From: an uncultured Gammaproteobacteria bacterium | GTDB taxonomy: Bacteria > Pseudomonadota > Gammaproteobacteria > Arenicellales > CALHMG01 | Direction of reading: 5' to 3' | NCBI GenBank assembly: GCA_938034705.1 | Contig: CALHMG010000225.1 | Span: 1-46,220, forward strand | DNA: 46,220 bases | Shown: in pieces, positions 11,117 to 20,256 of the stretch | Layout: every line of letters begins with the position of its first letter | Numbering within the stretch: position 1 is the first letter of the stretch | Position numbers and translations under genes: made by a program | Notes under the pieces: generated by a model | Told to the model about the DNA's origin: nothing | Databases searched by the model: none | What the model saw: the letters and a program-made list of their open reading frames with translations, nothing else

Positions 11117-11194
11117 TGACCTTCGGGGCTGGCGGCGTGATACAACTTTGATGAAGCCGCAACAAATGAAGCTTGATGCAAACTGATACAGCTC

Positions 11195-14100
11195 ATGTTT
11201 GACGGCGCGAGTGACCGGCTGTCCTTCGGGACACCGGGAAAGCCGACGAAATGGGGACGCCTTTTTGGCGCCACCCAGGGGCTGGCTATCGTCGAAGCGG
11301 CGAGCAAGCGTGTCCGTGACGGCGAGCAGGCCCCGATCGTTGTCATCTGCCCCGACAGCCGACGTGCCGAAATTCTCGAGGCCGAGATCAGGTTTTTTAC
11401 CGGGCACACCGATCCATCCCAGCCCCCTGCCCCGGACGCGCTCGACATACCCGTGCTGGTCTTTCCCGAACGAGAATGCCTGCCCTACGACCGCTACACG
11501 CCACGCCAGGAAGTGACCTCGGCTCGACTGAGGCTACTGCACCGCGCCAGTTCTTTAAAAAACGCCATAGTCATCATGACGGCATCGAGTCTGTGTCATC
11601 GACAGCCTCCAAAGGAATTTATCCAGGGCCGAAGCTTCTTTATCAAAACAGGCGAGACGTTGAGCATCGACGAGCTGCGCACGAACCTCGATCGTTCGTC
11701 ATACGTTGCCGTCGGACAGGTGATGGCGCCCGGGGAATTTGCCGTGCGAGGCGGCATCATCGATGTCTTTCCGGCCGGCAGCGATCAGCCGTTTCGACTC
11801 GAGCTGTTTGACGATGAAGTCGACACGATCAGGTACTTTGATCCGGAGACCCAGCGCACGATTGAAAAGGTAGACGCCATCGAGCTGCTGCCGGCCCGGG
11901 AGTATCCGTTTGACGAAGCCGCCATCAAGGCGTTCAGACAGCGTTTTCGCGGAGCTATAGAAGGCGACCCTCAAGGACAGTTTGCGTACCGCGAGGTCAG
12001 TCGCGGCAACGTGCCACCCGGACTGGAGTTCTACCTTCCTCTGTTTTACGACGAACTGGCAACGCTGTTCGACTACTTCAGTGAGACAGCGGTCTGGGTT
12101 CTGGTAGACGACGTTTCTGAGGCGCTGGAGCTTTTTGAGAAAGAAACCGAAGAGCGATTCGAACACGCCAGCATCGACGCCGAGCATCGCGTGTTACCGA
12201 CCGACACGCTGTTCATCTCAAAAAAGGAAATCCTGAAGACACTTAAGTCGAAAAGCGTCGCTGCGCTTTCCGGACGAGCCAGCGACAAAAGCAAGGCGCC
12301 TATTCCCAACACAGCGCCAACCGAGATCACCGTCGACAGCCGCAGCGAAACACCCTACGCGCCCCTGGTGGATCACTTGATCGACATCGCCACCCCGACG
12401 CTCATCTCCACCGAGAGCGCGGGCAGACGCGAGGCGCTCGAAAGCGTTCTGCGAGCCGAGGGCATCAAACCTGCGGTAGTACATAACTGGCAGGAGTTTT
12501 TGAAGGCGATGCCGGACGTCGCGCTGATGAGTTCACCCCTTGAGCGCAGCATGCGGGTCGAGGATCCGGAATTTGAGCTGCTCGCCGAGGCGCAGTTTTA
12601 TTCGGAACGAGCGCAGACGAGGCGCCGCCGAAGCCAGACCAGTCGCGATCCCGAATCAATCATTCGCAACCTCGCGGAGCTTGAGCACGGGGCGCCTGTC
12701 GTTCACGACATTCAGGGCGTTGGTCGCTACATGGGCTTGTCCACGCTTGATATCGGCGACAACACGACCGAATTTCTGACGCTGGAATATCTTAACGGCG
12801 ACAAACTCTATGTGCCGGTGCTGTCGATCCACATGGTCAGCCGTTACGTCGGCGGGTCTCCAGAATCTGCACCCCTGCATAAACTCGGCACGGACACCTG
12901 GGAAAAGGCCAAAAAGCGCGCGCGCCTGAAGGCCTACGATGTCGCGGCAGAGCTGCTGGAGGTCGAGGCGTTGCGCGGCGCCCGCAAAGGTATCAAGTAC
13001 GCGGTCCCGACCGATCACTATTCGGCTTTTGCGGCCAACTTTGGCTACGAGGAAACGCCGGACCAGGAGCAGGCAATCCTCGACGTGCTTGAGGACATGC
13101 AAAGCGACAAACCAATGGACCGGCTGGTGTGCGGCGACGTCGGCTTTGGCAAGACCGAGGTCGCCATCAGAGCAGCCTACGTGGCGGTGCTCGGCGGACG
13201 GCAGGTTGGCCTGCTGGTGCCGACGACGCTTCTCGCCCAGCAGCACTTTGACAATTTTCGCGAACGCTTTGCCGATCAGGCCGTAGAAATCGAACTCGTC
13301 AGTCGATTCAGAACCAAAAAAGCCGTCGACGAGATCATCGGACGTCTCGGGAAAGGCAAGCCGGACATTCTGATCGGTACACACCGACTCCTGCAAAAGG
13401 ACATCGAGTTCGAAAAACTTGGCCTCATTATCATTGATGAAGAGCATCGCTTTGGCGTAAGGCAAAAAGAACGACTTAAACGCCTTCGGTCAGAGGTCGA
13501 CATCCTGACCCTCACGGCGACCCCGATTCCCCGCACCCTGAATCTGGCGATGTCGGGCATGCGCGAAATCTCAATCATCGCGACGCCGCCGCCAGATCGA
13601 ATGGCTATCAAGACATTCGTCAACGAATGGAGCGATGGCCTGGTGCGCGAGGCGATTCAGCGCGAGTTGCGACGCGGCGGTCAGGTCTATTTTCTGCATA
13701 ACGAAGTCCGCACTATCGGACATATGGCCGAAGAGCTTGCAAAGCTGATCCCGGAAGCCGATATCGGCATCGGTCACGGACAGCTGAGCGAGCGTGAGCT
13801 TGAGCAGGTGATGAATGATTTTTACCACCGGCGACACAATGTGCTTCTTTGCACGACCATAATCGAAAGCGGCATCGACATTCCGACTGCAAACACGATC
13901 ATCATCAACCGCGCCGACAAATTCGGTCTGGCGCAGCTGCACCAGCTTCGGGGTCGTGTTGGGCGATCGCACATTCAGGCCTACGCGTACCTGATCACGC
14001 CACCGCGAAAGTCCATGACCTCAGACGCACGAAAACGACTCGAGGCGATTGGAACGCTCGAAGAACTCGGCTCGGGCTTCAGCCTCGCCTCCCACGATCT

Positions 14101-14698
14101 CGAGATCCGTGGCGCCGGCGAGCTGCTCGGCGAATCCCAGAGCGGCAGTATCGATGACGTCGGCTTTTCGCTTTATGTGGACTATCTCAACAAGGCAATC
14201 AAGGCGCTGCGTGAGAACGACGGCAAGATGCCGGATGTGAAAAGCATTCCGGTGGAAACCGCTCCCGCTGAAATCAATCTGCACCTGCCAGCGCGATTCG
14301 ACGAAACGTACATTCCGGATGTACATCTGCGGCTCGTGATGTACAAGCGGATCGCCAGCGCGGCCGACGTAGAAATGCTCAGGGATCTGCAGATTGAAAC
14401 TATTGATCGATTTGGCCTGATCCCGGAAGCCGGCAAAAATATCTTCAGACTGACAGGGCTGAAAATAAAATCAGCCAATCTTGGCATCACCAGCATCGAC
14501 GTTGGTCCAGGCGGCGGCAAAATCAAGTTCACCCGCGAGCCCAATATAGACCCGACGGCACTGGTCGAACTGATTCAGAACTATCCTGACGGTTACGCCA
14601 TGGAATCCCAGACGACGCTGCGGATCAAAACGCGCTTCGACGAGGACGAGGAACGAATTACGGCAATCGACGCGCTACTGGACAGTCTGGTGCCGTAA
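11195..14698 (+). CDS. mfd: Transcription-repair coupling factor Mfd
   Basis: Mfd removes RNA polymerase stalled at DNA lesions and recruits UvrA. The 1167-residue length is normal. The N-terminal UvrB-like module includes PYDRYTPRQEVTSARLRLL and GEFAVRGGIIDVFPAG. The RNA-polymerase interaction domain follows near residue 500-560 with the LEYLNGDKLYVPV segment. The RecG-like translocase has Walker A GDVGFGKTE (about 647-655), the DEEH box IIDEEHRFG (near 750) and LTATPIPRTLN. The TRG region and a C-terminal UvrA-blocking domain end the protein. The ATG at 11195 lacks a strong ribosome site. It converges on def with a gap of only 14 bp. Confidence 0.97.
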   Translation: MFDGASDRLSFGTPGKPTKWGRLFGATQGLAIVEAASKRVRDGEQAPIVVICPDSRRAEILEAEIRFFTGHTDPSQPPAPDALDIPVLVFPERECLPYDRYTPRQEVTSARLRLLHRASSLKNAIVIMTASSLCHRQPPKEFIQGRSFFIKTGETLSIDELRTNLDRSSYVAVGQVMAPGEFAVRGGIIDVFPAGSDQPFRLELFDDEVDTIRYFDPETQRTIEKVDAIELLPAREYPFDEAAIKAFRQRFRGAIEGDPQGQFAYREVSRGNVPPGLEFYLPLFYDELATLFDYFSETAVWVLVDDVSEALELFEKETEERFEHASIDAEHRVLPTDTLFISKKEILKTLKSKSVAALSGRASDKSKAPIPNTAPTEITVDSRSETPYAPLVDHLIDIATPTLISTESAGRREALESVLRAEGIKPAVVHNWQEFLKAMPDVALMSSPLERSMRVEDPEFELLAEAQFYSERAQTRRRRSQTSRDPESIIRNLAELEHGAPVVHDIQGVGRYMGLSTLDIGDNTTEFLTLEYLNGDKLYVPVLSIHMVSRYVGGSPESAPLHKLGTDTWEKAKKRARLKAYDVAAELLEVEALRGARKGIKYAVPTDHYSAFAANFGYEETPDQEQAILDVLEDMQSDKPMDRLVCGDVGFGKTEVAIRAAYVAVLGGRQVGLLVPTTLLAQQHFDNFRERFADQAVEIELVSRFRTKKAVDEIIGRLGKGKPDILIGTHRLLQKDIEFEKLGLIIIDEEHRFGVRQKERLKRLRSEVDILTLTATPIPRTLNLAMSGMREISIIATPPPDRMAIKTFVNEWSDGLVREAIQRELRRGGQVYFLHNEVRTIGHMAEELAKLIPEADIGIGHGQLSERELEQVMNDFYHRRHNVLLCTTIIESGIDIPTANTIIINRADKFGLAQLHQLRGRVGRSHIQAYAYLITPPRKSMTSDARKRLEAIGTLEELGSGFSLASHDLEIRGAGELLGESQSGSIDDVGFSLYVDYLNKAIKALRENDGKMPDVKSIPVETAPAEINLHLPARFDETYIPDVHLRLVMYKRIASAADVEMLRDLQIETIDRFGLIPEAGKNIFRLTGLKIKSANLGITSIDVGPGGGKIKFTREPNIDPTALVELIQNYPDGYAMESQTTLRIKTRFDEDEERITAIDALLDSLVP

Positions 14699-14712
14699 GG
14701 CGCCGCTTTGCG

Positions 14713-15294
14713 CTAGGCGTCGTTGGCCGCTTCGTCGCCAGCGTCACTTTCCTCAGACGCTGATTCCTCAAGGCCCGCCACCGTCTGTTCGATCTCACTC
14801 TCAAAACCAAACAGCCGCAGATCGGTGATCCGCATCGGGTACAGAATGCCATCAAGGTGGTCGCACTCATGCTGCACGACGCGCGCATGAAAGTCTCTGG
14901 CCTCTCGCTCGATGACAGCGCCGTTCTCGTCGATGCCGGTGTAGCGAATGTGGGTATAACGATCAACAAGGCCACGCATCCCGGGCACGCTGAGGCACCC
15001 TTCCCACCCGGCCTCCACATCCTCCGACAGCGGTTCAATGACCGGGTTAATCAATACGGTCGTCGGAACAGACTCCGCTTCAGGGTATCGAGGGTTTTCT
15101 TCGACACCGAAAATGACCAGTCGCTTCATCTCGCCGATCTGTGGTGCCGCGAGCCCTGCCCCGTTCAGCGACTCCATCGTGTCAAACATATCGGCGATCA
15201 AAGCGCTCAGCTGCGGTAGTTCGGCAGCTTCCACTTCGTTTGCCCGTTGCATCAGCTTGAGCGAACCCATTCGTAACACTTCTCTGACAGCCAC
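14713..15294 (-). CDS. def: Peptide deformylase
   Basis: This metallohydrolase removes the N-formyl group from nascent proteins. All three motifs are intact: GAGLAAPQ (45-52), EGCLS (98-102, metal-binding Cys) and QHECDHLDG (141-149, metal His and catalytic Glu). Its 193 residues exceed the usual 165-175 because of an acidic Glu/Ser/Asp/Ala-rich tail after about residue 172. The start is a GTG with AAGGAG seven bases upstream. It is not beside fmt, so this may be a second or relocated copy. It diverges from csiV. Confidence 0.93.
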   Translation of the reverse strand: MAVREVLRMGSLKLMQRANEVEAAELPQLSALIADMFDTMESLNGAGLAAPQIGEMKRLVIFGVEENPRYPEAESVPTTVLINPVIEPLSEDVEAGWEGCLSVPGMRGLVDRYTHIRYTGIDENGAVIEREARDFHARVVQHECDHLDGILYPMRITDLRLFGFESEIEQTVAGLEESASEESDAGDEAANDA

Positions 15295-15331
15295 TTGAGC
15301 TCCTTAACCAATCTGCGCAGCACGAACCGCG

Positions 15332-15340
15332 TGTTATAAT
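15332..15340 (+). promoter_or_regulatory. Extended -10 promoter for csiV
   Basis: TGTTATAAT is a perfect extended -10 element on the plus strand. The predicted start of transcription, near 15347, is within a few bases of the first ATG at 15351. On the opposite strand the same bases read TATAAC, a possible -10 for def. Confidence 0.5.
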
Positions 15341-15350
15341 CTGAACCACT

Positions 15351-16007
15351 ATGATGCTGCAATATTCTGTCACAGTCATGGGCCCGCGTGCCGACGACAA
15401 CTGTACAGCCGGTTTTTTCGGTCGGGCGGTACGCCGTCATGCCGGGAACGGAACTGGCCTGATCTCAAAGTCCGTCACCGGTGCTGTGATGTTCACCGCA
15501 CTGATGTCGCTGATGCTGACATCGGTGAACGCTCGAGCATCTGACTATCTGATCGAGGCAATCGTTTTCAAATGGAAAGCGGGTCCTGCGGTTGAGGAAA
15601 CTTTTTCGACTCAAGCCGGCGAAGAGTCGGTACCGGCGGCACCTCGAGCCACTCCCAACAATCTGGTTCAGCAGGTGCGACCAAGTTTGCTGGTAAACGC
15701 TGCAAACGGTATCCAGTCGGCAGGTTCCGTCGACGTGCTGGAGCACATTGGATGGACCCAGTCTCGCGCCGGGCAATCAGGATCACCACAGATTGACATG
15801 GGTGCCGCGGCCGGCAGCAACCTCACCGGCTGGATACGCCTGTACAGCAACACGTATCTTTTCGCCGAAATCGACCTGGCGCTACGCGACGAAACGGGTG
15901 AACTGATCCGCCTGAAACAGCGCCGAAGGGTCAAGTTCAACGAAGTACACTATTTTGATCATCCAAAGTTTGGCGTCATCGTGACGATCTCGCCCAACAA
16001 GACCTGA
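15351..16007 (+). CDS. csiV: CsiV family protein (putative peptidoglycan-binding periplasmic protein)
   Basis: The mature region starts with YLIEAIVFKW and ends with NEVHYFDHPKFGVIVTI, the hallmarks I know from the CsiV family. Members lie next to mfd in many gammaproteobacteria, and in Vibrio CsiV is a periplasmic peptidoglycan-binding protein connected with inhibition by D-amino acids. A hydrophobic signal-peptide core occurs at MFTALMSLMLTSVNARA, so translation may begin at 15489 (ATG), 15486 (GTG) or 15378 rather than 15351. No start has a clear ribosome site. At 218 residues or fewer it is a short family member. It is separated from mfd here by the convergent def. Confidence 0.72.
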   Translation: MMLQYSVTVMGPRADDNCTAGFFGRAVRRHAGNGTGLISKSVTGAVMFTALMSLMLTSVNARASDYLIEAIVFKWKAGPAVEETFSTQAGEESVPAAPRATPNNLVQQVRPSLLVNAANGIQSAGSVDVLEHIGWTQSRAGQSGSPQIDMGAAAGSNLTGWIRLYSNTYLFAEIDLALRDETGELIRLKQRRRVKFNEVHYFDHPKFGVIVTISPNKT

Positions 16008-16039
16008 GCAAAACCACTCCGGCTGCAAGCCTTGGGTTG

Positions 16040-16837
16040 TCAGAGGCTGGCGACGTCAGCGCCCGCGGTCGCCAGAATGCGGCGCACTTTTTCCATGCCT
16101 GCCGCAAGTTCGGCGTAGATTGAATCCAGGCTGATATGGACGCCATCAGGCGCGCGCCCGGCCGCCGGGTTAACGACGACAGAAATATTGGCGTAGTCCA
16201 TCGCCAGTTCGGCCGCCAGCGACGCTTCGGGCATACCGGTCATTCCGACAATATCTCCGCCGTCCTTCTCAATCCGGTCAATTTCCGCCGGCGTCTCAAA
16301 ACGAGGGCCCTGGGTCGCGGCATAAACGCCCGACGTCGACACGCGAATATCCAGCGACCGCGCCGCGTCGGCGAGGGCCTGTCGCAATCCGGTCGCATAA
16401 GGTTCGGTGAAATCAACGTGCGTGACTTCGGACCCGGAAGCGTGTCCGCCAAAGAAAGTGTGCTCGCGTCCCCACGTATAGTCGATGACGTCGTGTGGGA
16501 TCACGATGCTGCCGGCGGCGAGATCGGGCCGTATTCCGCCAACCGCCGTAACCGCAATAATTTTGCGCACGCCAAGGTCATGAAGCACCTGAACGTTGGC
16601 GCGATAGTTCACTCTGTGCGGGGCAATGGTGTGGCCGGCGCCGTGGCGCGGAAGAAACACAATCGTCGCGTCACCAAGTCGACCATAGGTCACGGGTGCT
16701 GAAGGCTCGCCCCAGATCGATCGGCAAACCTGTCGATGAACCACCTGGAGATCGTCGATCCGGGTCAGGCCGCTGCCTCCGATTACGCCAAAATCGGGTG
16801 TCAGGGCTGCAGGCGACTTGCTGGTGGTCTTTTTCAT
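16040..16837 (-). CDS. mtnP: S-methyl-5'-thioinosine phosphorylase (MTAP/PNP family)
   Basis: This 265-residue purine-nucleoside phosphorylase family member has the N-terminal phosphate-site GVIGGSGL, the PHRVNYRAN segment, TAVGGI, ATQGPRFETPAEI and MTGMPEASLA. The late segment reads VVNPAAGRA, with Asn where adenosine-specific MTAPs carry Asp. Asn favours 6-oxopurines, so the thioinosine-specific branch known from Pseudomonas (MTIP) fits best. It recycles methylthio-nucleosides from polyamine and quorum-signal synthesis after deamination. It lies 66 bp downstream of manC and converges on csiV. Use as ordinary MTAP cannot be excluded. Confidence 0.8.
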   Translation of the reverse strand: MKKTTSKSPAALTPDFGVIGGSGLTRIDDLQVVHRQVCRSIWGEPSAPVTYGRLGDATIVFLPRHGAGHTIAPHRVNYRANVQVLHDLGVRKIIAVTAVGGIRPDLAAGSIVIPHDVIDYTWGREHTFFGGHASGSEVTHVDFTEPYATGLRQALADAARSLDIRVSTSGVYAATQGPRFETPAEIDRIEKDGGDIVGMTGMPEASLAAELAMDYANISVVVNPAAGRAPDGVHISLDSIYAELAAGMEKVRRILATAGADVASL

Positions 16838-16903
16838 AGGGCGGCTACATTCGTTTGATCAGGTGCAGATTGTAGCGCGCCCCAAAGTCAGCCAGAAGCG
16901 CCG

Positions 16904-18319
16904 TTAGCTCGCTTCTTCGATGCGCCCGTAGATATCTTCAAAACGTTCAATGTCGTCTTCGCCAAAGTAGGTTCCCGTCTGGACTTCGACAACCTCCAGC
17001 GGCACATCCGCGCGATTCTCAAGCTGATGAACCGTCTGGACGGGAATAAAAGTCGATTCGTTCTCGGTGAGCGTGAGCGTCTTGTCACCGCGTACTACGG
17101 TAGCAACACCACTGACCACAACCCAGTGCTCGGACCTGTGATTGTGGCGCTGAAGCGAAATCTTTGCGCCCGGCTTGAGCGTCAGTCGCTTGACCTGAAA
17201 TCTGTCATCGATGCCAAGACCCTCGAATGAACCCCAGGGGCGATAGACCTTCTTGTGAAGCTTGTCGAGATCGCCCTCTCGTGTTTTCAGTTTCTCGACG
17301 ACTTTCTTGACGTCCTCGGAGCCGTTCATGTCGGCCACAAGCACCGCATCTGCGGTTTCGACGACCACGATATCCTTGATGTTCACTGCCGCGATCATCC
17401 GCCCCTCACTTTTCAGGTACGAACCGCTGACGTTTTCGGCGATGACGTCGCCCTCGATCGCGTTACCGTCAGCATCTCGATCGAGAACTTCCCACAGCCC
17501 TTTCCAGGAACCGATGTCGCTCCAGCCCATGTCTACCGGGATGACTACGGCGTTGTCTGTCTTTTCCATCACGGCGTAGTCGATGGAGTCGGACGGCGAC
17601 TTGCTGAAAGCCTCGGAGAGACGCAGAAAGTCCAGATCTTCGCGCGCTTCGGTGACCGCTTCGGTAACGGCGTTAACGATTTCAGGCGCCACGGCCGTGA
17701 GTTCGGCAAGATATGTTGCCGCCGTAAACATGAAGATGCCGCTATTCCAGAAATACTCGCCACTTGCCACATAGCGCTCGGCGGTCGCGAGATCGGGTTT
17801 TTCAACAAACTCGGCTACCGGAAACCAGTCCGAGGAGTCTGCACTCGCCTGCTTTCGAACATAGCCGTAGCCCGTATGTGGCTTACCCGGCGTAATGCCG
17901 AACGTCACAAGCTGACCGGCTTGTGCACGCTCTTTGCCGATTCGAACGGCCTCATTGAACGCTTCCCGATTCCGGATATCGTGGTCTGCAGCCATGACCA
18001 GCAGAACCGCGTTCGGATCAGCCGCCAACAGGGCCGCGGCCGTGACCGCGGGCGCGGTGTTTCGGCCGACAGACTCGAGCACGATACGAACGTCATCCCG
18101 ATCCATCGCACGCAGTTGTTCGGCAACCATGAACCGATGCTCGTCGTTGCAGATCACCAGAGGCGAAACCGTATCCGCGAAACCGTTTACGCGATCAAGA
18201 GACTCCTGGAGCATCGTCAAATCGCCAGTTAACCGCTGGAGTTGCTTGGGATACATCCCGCGGGATACCGGCCACAGCCGGCTGCCGGTGCCACCGGCCA
18301 GAAGTACAGGAATCAGCAT
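16904..18319 (-). CDS. manC: Mannose-1-phosphate guanylyltransferase / mannose-6-phosphate isomerase
   Basis: This bifunctional cytoplasmic enzyme supplies GDP-mannose. The 471 residues have a nucleotidyltransferase domain with GGTGSRLWPVSRGMYPKQL (9-27) and FVEKPD, followed by a type II PMI cupin with KVYRPWGSF, LKPGAKISLQRHNHRSEHW and YGRIEE at the end. This is the normal AlgA/ManC/CpsB layout. It is the last gene of the polysaccharide run, 65 bp after the CapD-type gene. Its product would feed gmd, encoded 22 kb upstream in the locus. No phosphomannomutase gene is visible. Confidence 0.95.
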   Translation of the reverse strand: MLIPVLLAGGTGSRLWPVSRGMYPKQLQRLTGDLTMLQESLDRVNGFADTVSPLVICNDEHRFMVAEQLRAMDRDDVRIVLESVGRNTAPAVTAAALLAADPNAVLLVMAADHDIRNREAFNEAVRIGKERAQAGQLVTFGITPGKPHTGYGYVRKQASADSSDWFPVAEFVEKPDLATAERYVASGEYFWNSGIFMFTAATYLAELTAVAPEIVNAVTEAVTEAREDLDFLRLSEAFSKSPSDSIDYAVMEKTDNAVVIPVDMGWSDIGSWKGLWEVLDRDADGNAIEGDVIAENVSGSYLKSEGRMIAAVNIKDIVVVETADAVLVADMNGSEDVKKVVEKLKTREGDLDKLHKKVYRPWGSFEGLGIDDRFQVKRLTLKPGAKISLQRHNHRSEHWVVVSGVATVVRGDKTLTLTENESTFIPVQTVHQLENRADVPLEVVEVQTGTYFGEDDIERFEDIYGRIEEAS

Positions 18320-18384
18320 GGGTATTGCCCTGGATCAGATGCGCCAACTGTATCAGATCAGTCATTGCGCAGACGTGAAGCCAG

Positions 18385-20256
18385 TCACGACCCGCCGTCG
18401 TTTTTTGACACAACGCCCGCCGGCGCGCCCGAATATTCCGGGACGAGTTCGCGGACCAGCGCTGGCAAAGGAGCCTCGTCAAACTTGTCTACAGCCCCCG
18501 ACATCGCGAGAACCACAGCTTTTGTACGCTCAGCGTCAACTGATCGGCTTTGCGCCAGCAGCAGTTTTGGATAGCCCGTCTGAGAACTCGGCTCGTCATT
18601 GTGAAAAAGCGTCTCTTCAAGCTTTTCACCGGTTCGCAACCCGGTGTAGACAATCTCAATATCGGCTCCAGGCTGCTTGCCCGACAGCCTGATCATCTGC
18701 TGGGCGAGATAAGTGATGCTGATCGGCTCGCCCATATCAAGTACAAAGATTTCGCCGCCCTCACCAACAGATGAAGCCTGCAGGATCAACTGACACGATT
18801 CGGCGATCGTCATGAAGTACCGGGTTACGTCGCGGTGCGTGACCGTCACCGGTCCCCCGGCTTCAATCTGCTGACGAAAAAGCGGCACTACGCTGCCGGC
18901 CGACCCCAGCACGTTACCGAAACGCACGGTCAGAAATTTCGTCGTGCTGGCTGACCCCAGCGCCCTGCAGTAGATTTCGGCGACACGCTTACACGCGCCC
19001 ATCGCGCTGGAGGGATTGACGGCCTTGTCGGTCGAGATAAGCACAAAGCGCTCACAGCCGGCGGCGTCCGCGGCGTCGGCGACACAAGCGGTTCCGATGA
19101 CATTGTTTCGCACCGACTCACGGATCTGGCCCTCCAGCAACGGCACGTGCTTGTAGGCGGCGGCGTGAAAAACGATATCCGGCTTGTGTGTTCTGAACAG
19201 TGTATCGACCGCTGGCGCGTCACAGACATCGCCGAGGATGTACGTCACATGCGTCGAGCTGTCTACAGCCATCAGCTCCTGCTGAATCGAATACAGATTG
19301 AACTCGTTTCGCTCAAACAGGATCAGCTCTCGTGCACCGTGTCGTTGAATCTGACGACACAGTTCCGATCCAATAGAGCCACCCGCACCTGTTACCAGCA
19401 CACGCTTGTCAGAGAGCCCGGCGCCGATAGCACCATGATCGAGACTGACCGGGTCACGACCGAGGAGATCTTCGATCTCAACACGCTTGACGTCGGAACT
19501 GTCGACGGTGCCGTCCACAACATCCATCACCTTCGGCAAAGTACGATACGGCAACGAGGTCGCTTCGCATTTAGCGACCAGACGTCGCATCTCGGATGCG
19601 GAAGCACTGGGAATTGCGATGACGATTCTGTCCGCATCGGTCTGTTTCGCGATGGCGGGTAGATCGTCGACCGCGCCGAGCACGCGCACCCCTCGAATGT
19701 CGCGACCGTGTCGGGCGCTGTCGTCGTCCACGATACCGACAATCTGGTATCGCGGCGGCGTTGTGCGCCGCATATCGCGCACAAGCATTTCACCCGCCTG
19801 CCCCGCTCCCACGAGCAACACCCGTTGACCGTCAGGTCGTTCGCCTTCTCTTTCGCGAATCCATCGATAAACAACGCGGGATCCACCCAGAAACAAAAAC
19901 ACCAGAACCGCGTGAAGAACCAGAACCGATCTGGGTACGGTAGTCCACCGATCCAGAAGCAAAAGAACGCCGGCAACAATGACGGCACCAACAACAGTAC
20001 TTTTGATCAGACGGCCGATATCCGTTGCCGACACAAATCGCCACGCAATTCGGTGGAACCCAAAGAGCATGCCGGCACCGAGGTGTGCGAGCACCACCAG
20101 CGGCAGATACTGCAAAGCCGCACTGGTGGTGGATGGCGGAATATAGTGCAGATTGAATCGAAACCAGTACGCCAGCAGCCACGCGAGACTGACGAGAATG
20201 GCGTCCGTCAGAAACACGGGCCAGCGTCTGCGGATAAAGCGAATATTCTCGATCAC
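18385..20256 (-). CDS. wbpM: CapD/WbpM-type UDP-HexNAc 4,6-dehydratase (membrane)
   Basis: The 623-residue protein has four N-terminal membrane helices (about 10-135), a first Rossmann domain (VLLVGAGQAGEML, near 145) and a C-terminal extended SDR domain with VTGAGGSIGSE (near 285). In the catalytic triad the usual Tyr is Met: STDKAVNPSSAMGACK. This exchange is characteristic of the large WbpM/FlaA1-like dehydratases that make UDP-4-keto-6-deoxy-GlcNAc for FucNAc, QuiNAc or bacillosamine synthesis. The start is a GTG that overlaps the stop of the upstream GT2-SDR gene, suggesting coupling. It probably acts at the inner membrane. Confidence 0.93.
   Translation of the reverse strand: MIENIRFIRRRWPVFLTDAILVSLAWLLAYWFRFNLHYIPPSTTSAALQYLPLVVLAHLGAGMLFGFHRIAWRFVSATDIGRLIKSTVVGAVIVAGVLLLLDRWTTVPRSVLVLHAVLVFLFLGGSRVVYRWIREREGERPDGQRVLLVGAGQAGEMLVRDMRRTTPPRYQIVGIVDDDSARHGRDIRGVRVLGAVDDLPAIAKQTDADRIVIAIPSASASEMRRLVAKCEATSLPYRTLPKVMDVVDGTVDSSDVKRVEIEDLLGRDPVSLDHGAIGAGLSDKRVLVTGAGGSIGSELCRQIQRHGARELILFERNEFNLYSIQQELMAVDSSTHVTYILGDVCDAPAVDTLFRTHKPDIVFHAAAYKHVPLLEGQIRESVRNNVIGTACVADAADAAGCERFVLISTDKAVNPSSAMGACKRVAEIYCRALGSASTTKFLTVRFGNVLGSAGSVVPLFRQQIEAGGPVTVTHRDVTRYFMTIAESCQLILQASSVGEGGEIFVLDMGEPISITYLAQQMIRLSGKQPGADIEIVYTGLRTGEKLEETLFHNDEPSSQTGYPKLLLAQSRSVDAERTKAVVLAMSGAVDKFDEAPLPALVRELVPEYSGAPAGVVSKNDGGS

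Larger units (their letters stand above)
10883..11194. other. Divergent ispDF/mfd intergenic region
   Basis: These 312 bp hold no supportable gene. A plus-strand sigma-70-like pair lies at 10926-10955 and a palindrome at 11095-11116. Between them is only a four-codon frame (ATG at 11062). The mfd leader would be long, about 230 bases, if that promoter is used. Confidence 0.5.
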
